Shown: one piece after another, positions 44,336 through 54,604 of the stretch
How positions within the stretch are numbered: the stretch's first letter is position 1
Layout of the letters: each line of letters begins with the position of its first letter
DNA from: RGIG8597 sp045133795
Lineage (GTDB): Bacteria > Spirochaetota > GWE2-31-10
DNA length: 64,000 nucleotides
NCBI GenBank assembly: GCA_045133795.1
Contig: JBGUUT010000108.1
Coordinates: forward strand, 1-64,000
Reading direction: 5' to 3'
The notes under the pieces: generated by a model
Told to the model about the DNA's origin: nothing
Seen by the model: the letters and a program-made list of their open reading frames with translations, nothing else
Databases searched by the model: none
Program-made: the position numbers and the translations under genes

Positions 44336-45298
44336 TTATTTTGCCAGATATTTGTCTAAAAAATCAGTTACTACTTTTATATATTCAGCTTTGTCGCTTT
44401 GAACCATTCCCAAGCAGTGTGCAGACTTAGGGAAAATATGAAATTCTTTTGGTTCAAGGGCATTTGCAAAGATTTCTTCACTGTTTTTAATATCTACGGA
44501 TTGGTCTTTTCCGCCGTGTAAGATTAATAAAGGTCTCGGAGAAATTTTTTGAGCGACAACGTTTGCACGATAAATGTCGTCAGTAGGATTTACTCCGGAT
44601 TTATTTTTTATAATTTCGATTGATTTTTCATCTAAATCATCCCAGATTTTATCTTTGGGAGCGGCATCTTCCAATACAACTTTTAATTGTTCGTATCTTG
44701 CTCCGGCTAAAACAGCTCTTAATGCTCCGTATGAAAAACCAAAGATTCCTATTTTGTTTTTATCAACGTCCGGACGGTCAGAAAGAAAAGTTATTATATC
44801 ACCGATATCTTGCAAATCTTTTTCCATGGAATTAATAAATTTTTTTGGTTTTTTTGAGTAATTCCACATTCTTGGATTGTAAACTAGCAGTTGATATCCG
44901 TACTCTAAAAGGAAACGAGATTGATAAAGGCCGAATGACAAATCAGAACTGTATCCCGGAACAATAATTAATGTACCTTTTGCATTTTCTACGGGAATAA
45001 ACCAGCCGTCAAGTTTTAGTTTATCAGATACTGGGATTTTAACTTCATCGTATTTTTCGATACGGTATTTTTTTGAAATGTCATTTTTGACATAATCATA
45101 ATCATTTCCTGGAGTGTAACCTTCAAATCGCATAAAATGGAATGCGACAGCATCTTCTTTATTTTTTATTTTTTCTTGTTTTGTCAAATACGCTTTCCAG
45201 TCGTTGTTTCTTTTTATTCTAGCTTTATCTGCAGCTGTTTGTGCAGCTAACGATGATAAGTTAAAAATAATTAAGAGTAATAAAAAAGACTTTTTCAT
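44336..45298 (-). CDS. Exported alpha/beta hydrolase
   Basis: A signal peptide (KKSFLLLLIIFNLSSLAAQ) precedes an alpha/beta hydrolase of the dienelactone hydrolase/BAAT type. The nucleophile elbow is GFSYGAL, the acid is likely in HGGKDQSVD and the histidine in KSAHCLG. An oxyanion strand GTLIIVPGYSSD is seen. Length 320. Periplasmic esterase or peptidase activity is inferred; the substrate is unknown. It lies 35 bases downstream of nothing on its strand and stands alone before the U32 gene. Confidence 0.85.
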   Translation of the reverse strand: MKKSFLLLLIIFNLSSLAAQTAADKARIKRNNDWKAYLTKQEKIKNKEDAVAFHFMRFEGYTPGNDYDYVKNDISKKYRIEKYDEVKIPVSDKLKLDGWFIPVENAKGTLIIVPGYSSDLSFGLYQSRFLLEYGYQLLVYNPRMWNYSKKPKKFINSMEKDLQDIGDIITFLSDRPDVDKNKIGIFGFSYGALRAVLAGARYEQLKVVLEDAAPKDKIWDDLDEKSIEIIKNKSGVNPTDDIYRANVVAQKISPRPLLILHGGKDQSVDIKNSEEIFANALEPKEFHIFPKSAHCLGMVQSDKAEYIKVVTDFLDKYLAK

Positions 45299-45377
45299 AA
45301 AGAATAATAACCTCCACTATTTGAAAAAACTTGTGCATTTATATAACAACTTTAATTCATTTACAAGTATGCCTTTT

Positions 45378-45406
45378 TTGACAAAATAACGCATTTTCAG
45401 TATAAC
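45378..45406 (+). promoter_or_regulatory. argS promoter
   Basis: A perfect TTGACA (45378-45383), a 17-base spacer and TATAAC (45401-45406), 35 bases before argS. One of the best sigma70-type matches in the window. Confidence 0.75.
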
Positions 45407-45440
45407 GAAACATCAATTAATTAAACCATAAGAGGCAACT

Positions 45441-47183
45441 ATGAAAAGTGAAGATTTTATAAAACAAGTAAAAGAAAAAATTGTTTCTATAATAGGAGAA
45501 ATAGCCGGCAAAGAAACTTCGGCATTACCGGAACTTGTAACAGAGATTCCGCCGCAACAGGAACTGGGAGATTTAGCGTTTCCTATGTTTAAATATGCAA
45601 AAGAACTTCACATGGCTCCCCCTAAGATTGCCCAAGAAATCCAAAATAAACTTGTAGATTGTGAACTTATTGCTAAGAGTGAAATAAAAGGTCCGTATTT
45701 AAATGTATTTTTAAATCGAGGGATTTTATCAAAAGCGGTATTAAGTGAAACTCTTGAAAAAAAAGAGAATGTAGGAACTTTAGACGCAAAAAATGAAAAA
45801 GTGTTAATAGAGTTTTCATGTCCTAATACAAATAAACCGCTTCATTTAGGACATTGCAGAAATAACGTTTTAGGTGACAGTATTGCCAGAATCTATAAAA
45901 AAGCCGGATTCGATGTTACAAAAGTGAATCTTATTAACGACAGAGGTGTTCATATTTGTAAGTCAATGCTTGCATATCAAAAGTTCGGGGATAATTGTAC
46001 ACCGGAAAGTTTAAATAAAAAAAGTGATCATGTAGTCGGAGACTTTTATGTGAAGTTTGCGATAGAAGCTGATAAAGATGCTAATCTTAATAAAGAAGCT
46101 CAAGAAATGCTTATAAAATGGGAAGCAAAAGACCCGGAAGTGAGAGCGTTGTGGGAAAAAATGAACGATTGGGCTATCGGCGGAATAGAAGAAACGTATA
46201 AAAAAATGGGAATCAGTTTTGATTGCGTACAGCGTGAAAGTGAAACTTATATTCTCGGAAAAGACATTGTTCAACAAGGTTTGGATAAAGGTGTTTTTTA
46301 CAAGGAAAAAGAAGATAACAGCGTTTGGATAGATAACGAAGATGTCGGATTGGATAAAAAGATTGTATTACGCGGTGACGGAACAAGTATTTATATTACG
46401 CAAGATATCGGAACGCTTGTAAAACGTCAGGAGCTTTTTGGTTTTGACAGAATGATTTATGTTGTAGGGTCAGAGCAGATTTATCACTTTCAGACATTGT
46501 TTGCCATTATGAAAAAGTTAGGCTACAAATGGGCCGACAAGTGCTATCATTTAAGCTACGGAATGGTAAATCTTCCTGAAGGAAAAATGAAGAGCCGTGA
46601 AGGAAAAGTTGTAGATGCTGATAATTTAATGGAAGAATTGCAGCAGTTATCATTTGAAGTTGTTTGTGAAAAACATCCGGATTGGACAGAAGAAGATAAA
46701 AAAGAAATTGCTCGAAAAATCAGTCTCGGAGCATTAAAATATTACTTATTAAATTTTAATACCGGAAAAGATGTAATGTTTGACCCTAAAAAATCAATCA
46801 GCTTTGACGGTAATACCGGTCCGTACTTGCAATATACTACTGCCAGAATTAATTCATTATTGAAAAAAGCATCAGACGTTAGTTTTGATTTTGAAATATT
46901 GAAAGATTATTCTTTCCGAGATGAAGAATGGCAAGTTGTATCTAAATTAATGCAGTTTGACCATGCTATAACTCAGGCTGCGGCGGAATATTCTCCGTTG
47001 GAAATCTGTAATTATTTGTATGATTTGGTACGTTTGTACAGTAAAATGTATCATGAGTTGCCAATTGTTACGGCTGAAAAACAGGAAGAAAAGAGCGTTC
47101 GATTGATGATAACGAAAGCAGTACAATATGTATTGACATCTGGACTAGAAATGCTGGGAATTGATGCTTTAGAAAAAATGTAA
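45441..47183 (+). CDS. argS: Arginyl-tRNA synthetase
   Basis: Charges tRNA-Arg. Class I motifs are present: the HIGH-type LHLGHCRNNVLGDS (with FSCPNTNKP before it) and a KMSKS-type GKMKSREGK. The N-terminal Add1 domain (1-110) and the C-terminal DALR anticodon-binding domain (about 455-580) complete the normal length of 580. The start follows AAGAGG. A strong promoter precedes it and a terminator follows. Confidence 0.97.
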   Translation: MKSEDFIKQVKEKIVSIIGEIAGKETSALPELVTEIPPQQELGDLAFPMFKYAKELHMAPPKIAQEIQNKLVDCELIAKSEIKGPYLNVFLNRGILSKAVLSETLEKKENVGTLDAKNEKVLIEFSCPNTNKPLHLGHCRNNVLGDSIARIYKKAGFDVTKVNLINDRGVHICKSMLAYQKFGDNCTPESLNKKSDHVVGDFYVKFAIEADKDANLNKEAQEMLIKWEAKDPEVRALWEKMNDWAIGGIEETYKKMGISFDCVQRESETYILGKDIVQQGLDKGVFYKEKEDNSVWIDNEDVGLDKKIVLRGDGTSIYITQDIGTLVKRQELFGFDRMIYVVGSEQIYHFQTLFAIMKKLGYKWADKCYHLSYGMVNLPEGKMKSREGKVVDADNLMEELQQLSFEVVCEKHPDWTEEDKKEIARKISLGALKYYLLNFNTGKDVMFDPKKSISFDGNTGPYLQYTTARINSLLKKASDVSFDFEILKDYSFRDEEWQVVSKLMQFDHAITQAAAEYSPLEICNYLYDLVRLYSKMYHELPIVTAEKQEEKSVRLMITKAVQYVLTSGLEMLGIDALEKM

Positions 47184-47206
47184 AAATCAGATTTATTTTT
47201 ATGTAG

Positions 47207-47245
47207 AAGACACAGCTTTGTATAATGAAGTTGTGTCTTTTTTTA
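47207..47245 (+). terminator. argS terminator
   Basis: AAGACACA (47207-47214) pairs with TGTGTCTT (47232-47239), followed by seven or more T. The next 160 bases to the sigma54 activator are AT-rich with no gene. Confidence 0.82.
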
Positions 47246-47405
47246 TATAAAAAGGCTTTAGATATTCTTATATAAAATATTATGTAAAACTTTGGACAAG
47301 TAAAGATAAAAAAAATGTAGAAAAAGGCATGAATGCGGTGTTTATTTTGTTAATGAATAATGCATATATGGGTTTATAAAGTTTTTATAAAAAAAGGAAA
47401 AAAAG

Positions 47406-48665
47406 ATGAATATTGTTATAGGAAGTTTAAAGTCTAAGGTTGTAAGTGATTTTAAAGAGGCATTTCATAATAAAATCGGGAAAGTTTTTTCGGTACAAAA
47501 TGCTCAAATGTGTTTTCAAATATTGGAGAATGAAGATATTGCAATATGTTTTCTTGAATCATTGACCGGTGAAAAGCAACTGAAAGAATTATTACCGGCG
47601 ATAAACAGAACCTCTCCGAGAACTAAAGTAATTTTGCTAAACCAAGAATCAAAAGGTGTATGTAATGAAATTATTTCTAATATAAAGCAGTCATTTGTAA
47701 ATCACGGTAATGATACAATGATAGGAAAATCAGTAAAAATGATGAATACCATCAAAACTATTACAGCGGCAGCTAATTCTCTATCAAGGGTTTTATTATT
47801 GGGAGAGAACGGAACCGGAAAGGAAATGGCGGCAAAGTTACTGCACGAGAAATCTTCCAGAGCTAAAAAACCGTTTATATGTATAAATTGTGCTGCGATA
47901 CCGCAAACATTAATGGAGTCGGAATTTTTCGGTCATGTAAAAGGTGCGTTTACTGGGGCTACGAGCGACAGAATAGGAAAATTAGAACAGGCAGACGGAG
48001 GAATACTATTTCTTGATGAAGTCGCAGAAATGCCGTTATCTATTCAGGCGAAGTTATTGAGAGCGTTACAAGAAATGAAAATATGCAGAGTCGGCGGCAA
48101 TAAAGAACGTTCGATAGATGTGCGAATTATTGCAGCGACGAATAAAGATTTAAGGAATGAAGTTTTATGTGGGCGATTTAGAGAGGATCTTTATTATCGT
48201 TTGAATGTAATTTCAATTCGAATGCCGGCTTTACGAGAACGGGTGGAAGATATTCCCTTTTTGATTGACTATTTTGCAAAAAAGTTGTCTGTAGAAAATA
48301 ATTTTGAAGTGAAAAAAATAGAGAAAGAAGCAATGCTTTATTTGAAAGGATATGCATGGCCGGGAAATGTTCGCCAATTGAAAAACTTTGTGGAACGAAT
48401 TATGGTTTTAGAAAATAAACCGGAACTTTATGTAAGTGATGTTCGCAAATATCTTGATGAAGAAGAGGCTTTTGTAAGTACGAATGATTTTTGGAATCTA
48501 TTTAATAATTTTTCACTGAAAGAGGCTCGTGATTTATTTGAGTCAATCTTCATAGAAAAGAAGTTGCGTGAGAATCAATATAATTTAACGAAAACCGCCA
48601 ATGTTTTAGGCGTTTTTCCGAGTAATTTGAAAAGCAAATTACTTCGATTAAAGAATAATACTTAG
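47406..48665 (+). CDS. Sigma54-dependent activator with degenerate receiver
   Basis: The AAA+ domain (about 104-335) has Walker A GENGTGKE (133-140), the sigma54-contacting GAFTGA (180-185) and Walker B GGILFLDEVAEM. A Fis-type helix-turn-helix ends it (YNLTKTANVLGVFPSNLKSK). The first 100 residues look receiver-like (MNIVIGSLKSKVVSDF, IAICFLES) but the acidic pocket and phospho-acceptor aspartate are not evident, so the protein may not be phosphorylated. It should work with the RpoN encoded at 37225. It lies 9 bases before holA. Confidence 0.92.
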   Translation: MNIVIGSLKSKVVSDFKEAFHNKIGKVFSVQNAQMCFQILENEDIAICFLESLTGEKQLKELLPAINRTSPRTKVILLNQESKGVCNEIISNIKQSFVNHGNDTMIGKSVKMMNTIKTITAAANSLSRVLLLGENGTGKEMAAKLLHEKSSRAKKPFICINCAAIPQTLMESEFFGHVKGAFTGATSDRIGKLEQADGGILFLDEVAEMPLSIQAKLLRALQEMKICRVGGNKERSIDVRIIAATNKDLRNEVLCGRFREDLYYRLNVISIRMPALRERVEDIPFLIDYFAKKLSVENNFEVKKIEKEAMLYLKGYAWPGNVRQLKNFVERIMVLENKPELYVSDVRKYLDEEEAFVSTNDFWNLFNNFSLKEARDLFESIFIEKKLRENQYNLTKTANVLGVFPSNLKSKLLRLKNNT

Positions 48666-48674
48666 GAGATAACG

Positions 48675-49892
48675 TTGGATTATCAGTCATTTAAACATTT
48701 ATTGTTAAAAGGTTCTTTGAAAAATATTTATATGTTTTCCGGAGTTGAAATCGGAGATAAAAAGGAAGCATTGACACTTTTTAAGCAACGTTTATTTGGT
48801 AAAGAAAGTCCGACAGTTTATACATTTTATTGTGATTCAGAATTTGTTCCTGCAGATTTCTTAAATGCTGTACAGACTGCAGGACTTTTCTCTTCAACAA
48901 AATTAATTTTATTGAAAGGAATAGAACAAGCAAAAGATTCAACGATAAAAACGTTAACATCTCTTTTGTTACCGCAGTCTTTTGACATGAATCATTATGA
49001 AAGTATTTTTTCCGGTTTTTCGAAAGAATATTCCCAGTTAAGTACTTATTATGAGAAAAAAGATAATCGCTATTTTTTGAAAAAAATTAAAGAAGCTGAC
49101 AAAAAGAAAATTGTTGATTTATTTGCTCGTTGTAATTTTTCGCCGTTGGATAAAGATACTTTTTTAATCGTTTTAGATGAAACTCATGAAAAAGTTCCTG
49201 AAGCGGTAATGCGATTATTTCCGGAAAATCAAATAATCCAATTTTTTGAAATGTTTGAAAATAAAAAAGTTGATTGGATTCGAATGGAGTTTAATAAATA
49301 TAACCTCTCTATTGATAATAATTCTATTTCACTATTGCTTGATATGGTAGAAAATAACAAAAGTGCATTAGAGCAAGAAATAAATAATATCGCAACGGCA
49401 GTTTTGAATACTACAGAAAAAAAAGTAACGCATGATTTAATAGAAGAATATTTATATCATTCAAAAGAAGAGTCGCCCTTTTCTCTGTTTGCGGCGTTAA
49501 TCGCAAAAAAACGAGATAAAGCGTTGGAGATTTTGGATAAATTATTTATCGATGATATCGACGGGATTTTGCCGGGATTATTGTGGTCACAACGTCGAGC
49601 TGTAAGAATCCTTGATTTGTATGAAAATATGAAACAACCGAAAGAATTAATATTTAGAGAATTATTTATAAACGGGAAAAAAGTACAACAAGAACTTTCT
49701 ATGTTATTCGGACATTTTTCTTTTCGTCATGCGGTTCATGCTCTAAACAGATTGTCACAATTGGAGTATTTTTTGAGAATATTACCTACAAGTTTAAAAC
49801 TTGTACAATTGCAAATATTTATTCTTGATTATATTGACGGAAGAATTGATAGAGATTTTTTGCAAGGTGATTTCCAATTTGTGGTAAGCTAG
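48675..49892 (+). CDS. holA: DNA polymerase III delta subunit
   Basis: The clamp-loader wrench subunit. The 405-residue protein has the N-terminal NIYMFSGVEIGDKKEALTLF, a mid segment LLDMVENNKSALEQEINNIA that is typical of HolA, and a C-terminal helical collar domain. It is longer than usual (about 340), owing to an insertion at about 115-160. The start is TTG after TAGGAG. It overlaps the convergent uvrC gene by 74 bases. With dnaX and dnaN it supplies three clamp components here. Confidence 0.85.
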   Translation: MDYQSFKHLLLKGSLKNIYMFSGVEIGDKKEALTLFKQRLFGKESPTVYTFYCDSEFVPADFLNAVQTAGLFSSTKLILLKGIEQAKDSTIKTLTSLLLPQSFDMNHYESIFSGFSKEYSQLSTYYEKKDNRYFLKKIKEADKKKIVDLFARCNFSPLDKDTFLIVLDETHEKVPEAVMRLFPENQIIQFFEMFENKKVDWIRMEFNKYNLSIDNNSISLLLDMVENNKSALEQEINNIATAVLNTTEKKVTHDLIEEYLYHSKEESPFSLFAALIAKKRDKALEILDKLFIDDIDGILPGLLWSQRRAVRILDLYENMKQPKELIFRELFINGKKVQQELSMLFGHFSFRHAVHALNRLSQLEYFLRILPTSLKLVQLQIFILDYIDGRIDRDFLQGDFQFVVS

Positions 49893-51612
49893 CAAGTTCT
49901 TCTTGTGACAATGTTTTGATTTTTTCAACCGACCCGAAAGTTTTCAGTAAAAATCGTGCTCGTGTTTTTCCTATGCCCGGAATATTTTCCAGCTGTGTTT
50001 TTAAACTGTCGTTTTTGTATCGAACAGCCAGTCTTGTATTACTGAATCTATGTGCTTCATCTCGAATATGTTGAATAATTTTCAATGCGTACGAACTTCT
50101 CGGTAAAATAATTGGTTCTTTCTGATTTCTGATGAAAATGTGTTCTTCTTTTTCGGCAATCGCAGCCATAGAAATATCGATATTCAGTAAGTCGATAATT
50201 TCGGCAGCGGCATTTAATTGACCTTTACCGCCGTCAAGGAGTATCAAATCGGGAAAGTCTTGCTTTTCAATTTGTAATCGTTGGTAACGTCTTGCCATGA
50301 TTTCTTTCATCATAGAGTAATCGTCTGGGTGTCCCTCCCCTTCTACATTAAATTGTCTGTATAATGAACGTTCGGGATTTCCGTCTACAAAAACAGACAT
50401 GGCGGCGGTGTTAAATTTTCCGTTTAAGGTAGCAATATCGAAACACTCTATTTTTCTTGGGATTTTTTCTAATTGCAAAATCTTCTTTAATTCACGTAAA
50501 TGATGAATCTTTTCCAGTTTTAATTTCTTTTCTTCATAGAAGATTTCAGCGTTGTCTATTGCGAGTTTTGTAAGTCGTCTGTCTTTTTGAATTGTGGGTT
50601 TTTCAATTTTAATTTTACAACCGCGTTTTTTTTCGATGGCACTGTAAAAAAGTTCCTCATCTAAGAACGTATCTTTGAAATATATTGTAGAAGGCAAAAA
50701 TATTTCATTCAAATAATAAAGGTTGAAAAAATCTGCAATAAACTCTGTGTCCGGAAGTAAACGAGTAAATAAGAAAGTTTTTTTATCATTAACAATTCCG
50801 TTTCTTACACTGATAACTGAAACAGCGGCTGTTTCTCCGTCTTGATATATTCCGACATAATCATTATTTTCAGCACTGTTGTTTTCTTGCATAAATTGGT
50901 CGGGTTTTATTTCGAGAACTTGTTTTATTTGATCTCTGATTTCTGCGGCTTTTTCAAACTTTAAGGCTTTAGAATATCTGGTCATTTCAGCAGTCAAAGT
51001 TTTAACTAAAGGTTCAGTGTTGCCGTTTAGAAAATCTTTTGCGGTTCTGATACGTCGCAGATAGTTCTTTCTGGATATTAATGAAGCACAAGGTGCACTG
51101 CATAATTGCATATGATAATTAAGACACGGAGTTTTATTAAACGGTTCTTTTAATCGGTGGCGACATTTTCGCAATTTTAGAACTCGATTTAGTATAAGGA
51201 TAATATTATCTGCTTGTTCACTGCTGACGTAAGGTCCGAAAAAAGTTCCGTTCTTTGAGATTCTTTCTCGGCATTTATAGATTTTGGGAATTGGCTCGTT
51301 TGTAATTTTTATAAAAGGATAAGATTTGGAATCTTTTAAAAGAATATTGTAACGAGGCATATATTTTTTAATCATGTTGTTTTCAAGGATTAAAGCCTCG
51401 GTTTCATTCTCAGTAACAAAATATTCTATATTTGCAATCTGTTTTAATAAAGCCGTAGTTTTAGGGTCTTTTTTTCCTGTGAAATATGAGTTTACTCGAT
51501 TGAATAAATTTTTTGCTTTTCCTACATAAATGACAATGTCTTCATTGTTACGATACATGTATATGCCGGGATTTTTGGGAATTTGTTTTAAAATCTCTGT
51601 AAATCTTTTCAT
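49819..51612 (-). CDS. uvrC: Excinuclease ABC subunit C
   Basis: The dual-incision nuclease of excision repair. The GIY-YIG domain opens with PKNPGIYMYRNNEDIVIYVG; the UVR motif that binds UvrB is YSKALKFEKAAEIRDQIKQ; the C-terminal RNase H-like domain has LLDGGKGQLNAA and a helix-hairpin-helix (ENIPGIGKTRARFLLKTFGS). The ATG at 51612 is preferred by homology; an in-frame TTG 33 bases upstream is possible. The 3' end overlaps holA by 74 bases. Confidence 0.95.
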   Translation of the reverse strand: MKRFTEILKQIPKNPGIYMYRNNEDIVIYVGKAKNLFNRVNSYFTGKKDPKTTALLKQIANIEYFVTENETEALILENNMIKKYMPRYNILLKDSKSYPFIKITNEPIPKIYKCRERISKNGTFFGPYVSSEQADNIILILNRVLKLRKCRHRLKEPFNKTPCLNYHMQLCSAPCASLISRKNYLRRIRTAKDFLNGNTEPLVKTLTAEMTRYSKALKFEKAAEIRDQIKQVLEIKPDQFMQENNSAENNDYVGIYQDGETAAVSVISVRNGIVNDKKTFLFTRLLPDTEFIADFFNLYYLNEIFLPSTIYFKDTFLDEELFYSAIEKKRGCKIKIEKPTIQKDRRLTKLAIDNAEIFYEEKKLKLEKIHHLRELKKILQLEKIPRKIECFDIATLNGKFNTAAMSVFVDGNPERSLYRQFNVEGEGHPDDYSMMKEIMARRYQRLQIEKQDFPDLILLDGGKGQLNAAAEIIDLLNIDISMAAIAEKEEHIFIRNQKEPIILPRSSYALKIIQHIRDEAHRFSNTRLAVRYKNDSLKTQLENIPGIGKTRARFLLKTFGSVEKIKTLSQEELASLPQIGNHLAKNLYQFFRQYNQE

Positions 51613-51638
51613 TTTCTTATTTCCGAATTGTTGCTCAC

Positions 51639-51690
51639 TTGACAAGGATAAAAAAAATTGATAAGTAAAACGACATCATAAAAAGATGTC
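51639..51690 (+). promoter_or_regulatory. rpsT promoter region and leader hairpin
   Basis: TTGACA at 51639-51644 is followed after 17 bases by a weak TAAGTA. Just downstream GACATC (51672-51677) and GATGTC (51685-51690) form a hairpin in the leader without a T-run. S20 regulates its own synthesis in E. coli, so this hairpin could matter, but that is only a guess. Confidence 0.4.
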
Positions 51691-51738
51691 ATTGAACAAC
51701 AAATAACAATATATTTTATATTTTATCAAGGAGAAAAA

Positions 51739-52026
51739 ATGCCGGTTCACAAATCTGTATTAAAAAGAGAAAGAGAAAATGAAGCTAGAAGATTAGCTAA
51801 CAGAATTAATAAATCAATAGTTCATACTGCTAAAATTCGTTTGGAAGAAGCTATTGCAGCTAAGGACAAAGAAGTTGCTTATAAAAAATTAAGCGTTTAC
51901 ATGAGCGTTGTAGATAAAAATGCAAAACGTGGTATTTTCCACAAAAATAAAGCAAATCGTTTAAAAGCTAGAGCTACAAAAAGAGTAAAAGTTGCATTTA
52001 ATGAACTTGCCCCTGTAGCAAATTAA
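51739..52026 (+). CDS. rpsT: Small-subunit ribosomal protein bS20
   Basis: A 95-residue basic helical protein: KSVLKRERENEARRLANRIN, KLSVYMSVVDKNAKRGIFHK and KNKANRLKARATKRV are the S20 pattern. AAGGAG lies 7 bases before the ATG. It is monocistronic, with its own leader and a strong terminator behind it. Confidence 0.95.
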   Translation: MPVHKSVLKRERENEARRLANRINKSIVHTAKIRLEEAIAAKDKEVAYKKLSVYMSVVDKNAKRGIFHKNKANRLKARATKRVKVAFNELAPVAN

Positions 52027-52074
52027 TTTTTTAAAACGTCTGTAATTCAATTTTAATTATTACATTAAGCAATA

Positions 52075-52114
52075 AAAAGTTTTCTATCTTACAGTGTTAA
52101 GTTAGAAAACTTTT
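52075..52114 (+). terminator. rpsT terminator
   Basis: AAAAGTTTTCTA and TAGAAAACTTTT form a 12-bp stem with an inner CTTA/TAAG helix, ending in T5. Confidence 0.82.
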
Positions 52115-52187
52115 TACAAGAACAATCTTATCTATTTTTTGTTCTTTATTAATAATATTATATTTGAAATTATATTTGCAGGTTTAT

Positions 52188-52499
52188 ATGACTAAAATAG
52201 AAATTGTTTCAATGATTCAACAAAAAATCCTAGAAGACAATACAAAATCTAAAAGCCAATTTACTCAAAAAAATCTAATGTTAATTCTTGATACGTTTTT
52301 TGATATTGTAAAAAATAGTATTACAGAAGGAGAACATATCGAATTGCGTGGCTTTGGAACTTTTGAAAGAAAAATAAGGGAAGCTAAAAAGGCGATTAAT
52401 CCCAGAACAAAAGAATCCATCGTTGTAGAAAAACATGCAGTTCCAGTCTTTCGTCCGGGAAAAGAATTAAAAGAATTTGTCCGAACTTCTAAAGTTTAA
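52188..52499 (+). CDS. hup: HU/IHF-family DNA-binding protein
   Basis: A 103-residue histone-like protein. The arm region is GEHIELRGFGTFERKIREAK then AINPRTKESIVV and FRPGKELKEFV. The ATG at 52188 fits the family (MTKIEIVSMIQQ); an upstream TTG would add 8 unlikely residues. It bends DNA in replication and transcription. The lone RBS is weak (CAGG). Whether it acts as HU homodimer or IHF-like cannot be told. Confidence 0.92.
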   Translation: MTKIEIVSMIQQKILEDNTKSKSQFTQKNLMLILDTFFDIVKNSITEGEHIELRGFGTFERKIREAKKAINPRTKESIVVEKHAVPVFRPGKELKEFVRTSKV

Positions 52500-52581
52500 T
52501 AATAAAAAACACAAATTTTTATGTTAGGTTTTACAGGCTATAATTTGATGAGGGGAAAACTCAAAGGCGAGGAAATAAAAA

Positions 52582-52932
52582 GTGAGTCAGGTTTTAGCAA
52601 ATTATTATAATAATAAGTGTGTAAAAACTATTTTGGGAGAAAAGACAGAATTTATAGGAAAAATGTCTTTTAATGATTCTTTAAAAATTAACGGAAGTTT
52701 TAAGGGAACGATAAATGCATCGGGATTATTGTGGATAGGAGAAGGTGCATCTGTTTCTGCTAATATTTCTGCTAAGTCAGTTGTTGTCTCAGGAACTGTA
52801 AATGGCGATATTTGTGCAAGTGAAAAAATAGATATGCTGGTTTCCGGTAGAGTCTATGGAAATATAAAAGCAAAGAAGATTAAGATTTCTGATGGTGTTA
52901 TTTTTAATGGTGAATGTGAAATCATTAAATAA
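52582..52932 (+). CDS. Bactofilin
   Basis: A 116-residue protein of the bactofilin (DUF583) family: repeated beta-helix turns such as GKMSFNDSLKINGSFKGTIN and ISAKSVVVSGTVNGDICASE. Bactofilins polymerise without nucleotide into scaffolds that place envelope enzymes and shape cells; in spirochaetes they matter for helical form. It begins at GTG after GAGGAAATA and lies 58 bases before rho. Confidence 0.9.
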   Translation: MSQVLANYYNNKCVKTILGEKTEFIGKMSFNDSLKINGSFKGTINASGLLWIGEGASVSANISAKSVVVSGTVNGDICASEKIDMLVSGRVYGNIKAKKIKISDGVIFNGECEIIK

Positions 52933-52990
52933 CTCAATATGATTAAAAATAATATATGTACATTTAATAAACTTCTAGCGGAGAAAGATA

Positions 52991-54604
52991 ATGACTGAAG
53001 ATGATTTAATACCGGTAGAAAGTACGGCGGCTGAAGTTGTTCCGGTTAAGGAAGAGCCTTCTGTTGCTAATACTGAGCCAGTAGTATCAGAGAGTAATTC
53101 TAATGCAGAACAAAATAGTAGTGTTGTTGAAGTATCAGAACCACCCAAAAGAAAAACTAGAAAAGTTGTAGAGACGGTAACAAACAATAGTAAGAGAAAT
53201 AATAATAATAGTCGTTACAACGGTGTAGTACGTAAAAAAAGACAAGCACCGACTAATAAAGATTCTTATATAACGGCAGAACTTACAGAGCGTTATGAGA
53301 AGCTTTTGAATGACCCAAATGCACCTAGATTGAATATTAATGATTTAACAAATCTAAATATTCAGGAATTAAAAGAAAAAGCAGAACTTGCCGGAGTTTC
53401 AGCAGAGAATATTGCTTCAATGAAAAAGCAAGACATTATTTTCAATATTTTAAAAACACATGTAGAAAATAACGGAATTATTTTTGCATCAGGTGTATTG
53501 GAAATATTACCGGAAGGTTATGGTTTTCTAAGAAGTGTGAATTATAATTATTTATCCGGTCCGGATGACATTTATATTTCATCGAGTCAAATTAAGCGTT
53601 TTTATTTAAAAACCGGTGATACGGTAAGCGGCCAGATTCGACCGCCTAAAGAAGGTGAAAAATATTTTGCTTTATTGCGTGTAGAATCAATTAACGGAGA
53701 AAGTCCGGAATCGACATATCACAGAATTTTATTTGATAATTTGACACCGTTACATCCGACAGAGCGTTTTAATTTATCTGGTAATCCAGAAACATGCAAT
53801 TTGACGACACGAATTATTGATTTGTTTGCACCGATAGGAAAAGGTCAAAGAGGTTTGATTATCTCCCCTCCTAAGGCTGGTAAAACAACGATATTGCAAA
53901 CTATTGCTAATGCTATAGTAAGTAATCATCCGGAAGTATATTTAATTATGTTATTAATAGATGAGCGTCCGGAAGAAGTTACGGAAATGCAACGTAGCGT
54001 AAAAGGTGAAGTTGTAAGTTCGACTTTTGATGAACCGGCGACAAGACATGTTCAAGTAGCAGAAATGGTTTTGGAAAAAGCGAAACGTTTGGTTGAGAAT
54101 AAAAAAGATGTTGTAATTGTTCTTGATTCGATAACTCGTTTGGCAAGAGCTTATAACCAGGTTGTACCGACTTCAGGAAAGATTTTATCCGGTGGTGTTG
54201 ATTCTAATGCATTACATAAACCTAAAAGATTTTTTGGTGCGGCAAGAAATATCGAAGAAGGCGGTAGTTTAACCATTATCGCTTCTGGTTTAATTGATGA
54301 TGGTTCAAAGATGGATGAGGTTATCTTTGAAGAGTTTAAAGGTACCGGAAACATGGAATTGTCTTTGGACAGAAAGCTGGCAGAAAAACGAGTTTTTCCG
54401 GCGTTAAACATAAAGAAATCAAGTACAAGAAAAGAAGACTTGTTGCTTTCTGAAGAAGAATTAGCAAAATTATGGATTCTGAGAAAGGCGTTGTTTGATA
54501 TGGATGACATACCTTTATTAGAGTTTTTAATTGATAAAATAAAGAAAACTAAAACCAATGAAGAGTTTCTGGCTTCAATGAATGATAATAAAGCTAGGCA
54601 ATAA
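52991..54604 (+). CDS. rho: Transcription termination factor Rho
   Basis: A ring-shaped RNA helicase. The 537-residue protein has an N-terminal low-complexity extension of about 95 residues (acidic, then KRKTRK and an Asn/Arg stretch), a helical N-domain, an RNA-binding cold-shock domain ([12 protein letters not shown]), Walker [11 protein letters not shown], and the R-loop region [31 protein letters not shown] precedes ATG. Followed by rpmE, a very common pair. Confidence 0.96.
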   Translation: MTEDDLIPVESTAAEVVPVKEEPSVANTEPVVSESNSNAEQNSSVVEVSEPPKRKTRKVVETVTNNSKRNNNNSRYNGVVRKKRQAPTNKDSYITAELTERYEKLLNDPNAPRLNINDLTNLNIQELKEKAELAGVSAENIASMKKQDIIFNILKTHVENNGIIFASGVLEILPEGYGFLRSVNYNYLSGPDDIYISSSQIKRFYLKTGDTVSGQIRPPKEGEKYFALLRVESINGESPESTYHRILFDNLTPLHPTERFNLSGNPETCNLTTRIIDLFAPIGKGQRGLIISPPKAGKTTILQTIANAIVSNHPEVYLIMLLIDERPEEVTEMQRSVKGEVVSSTFDEPATRHVQVAEMVLEKAKRLVENKKDVVIVLDSITRLARAYNQVVPTSGKILSGGVDSNALHKPKRFFGAARNIEEGGSLTIIASGLIDDGSKMDEVIFEEFKGTGNMELSLDRKLAEKRVFPALNIKKSSTRKEDLLLSEEELAKLWILRKALFDMDDIPLLEFLIDKIKKTKTNEEFLASMNDNKARQ

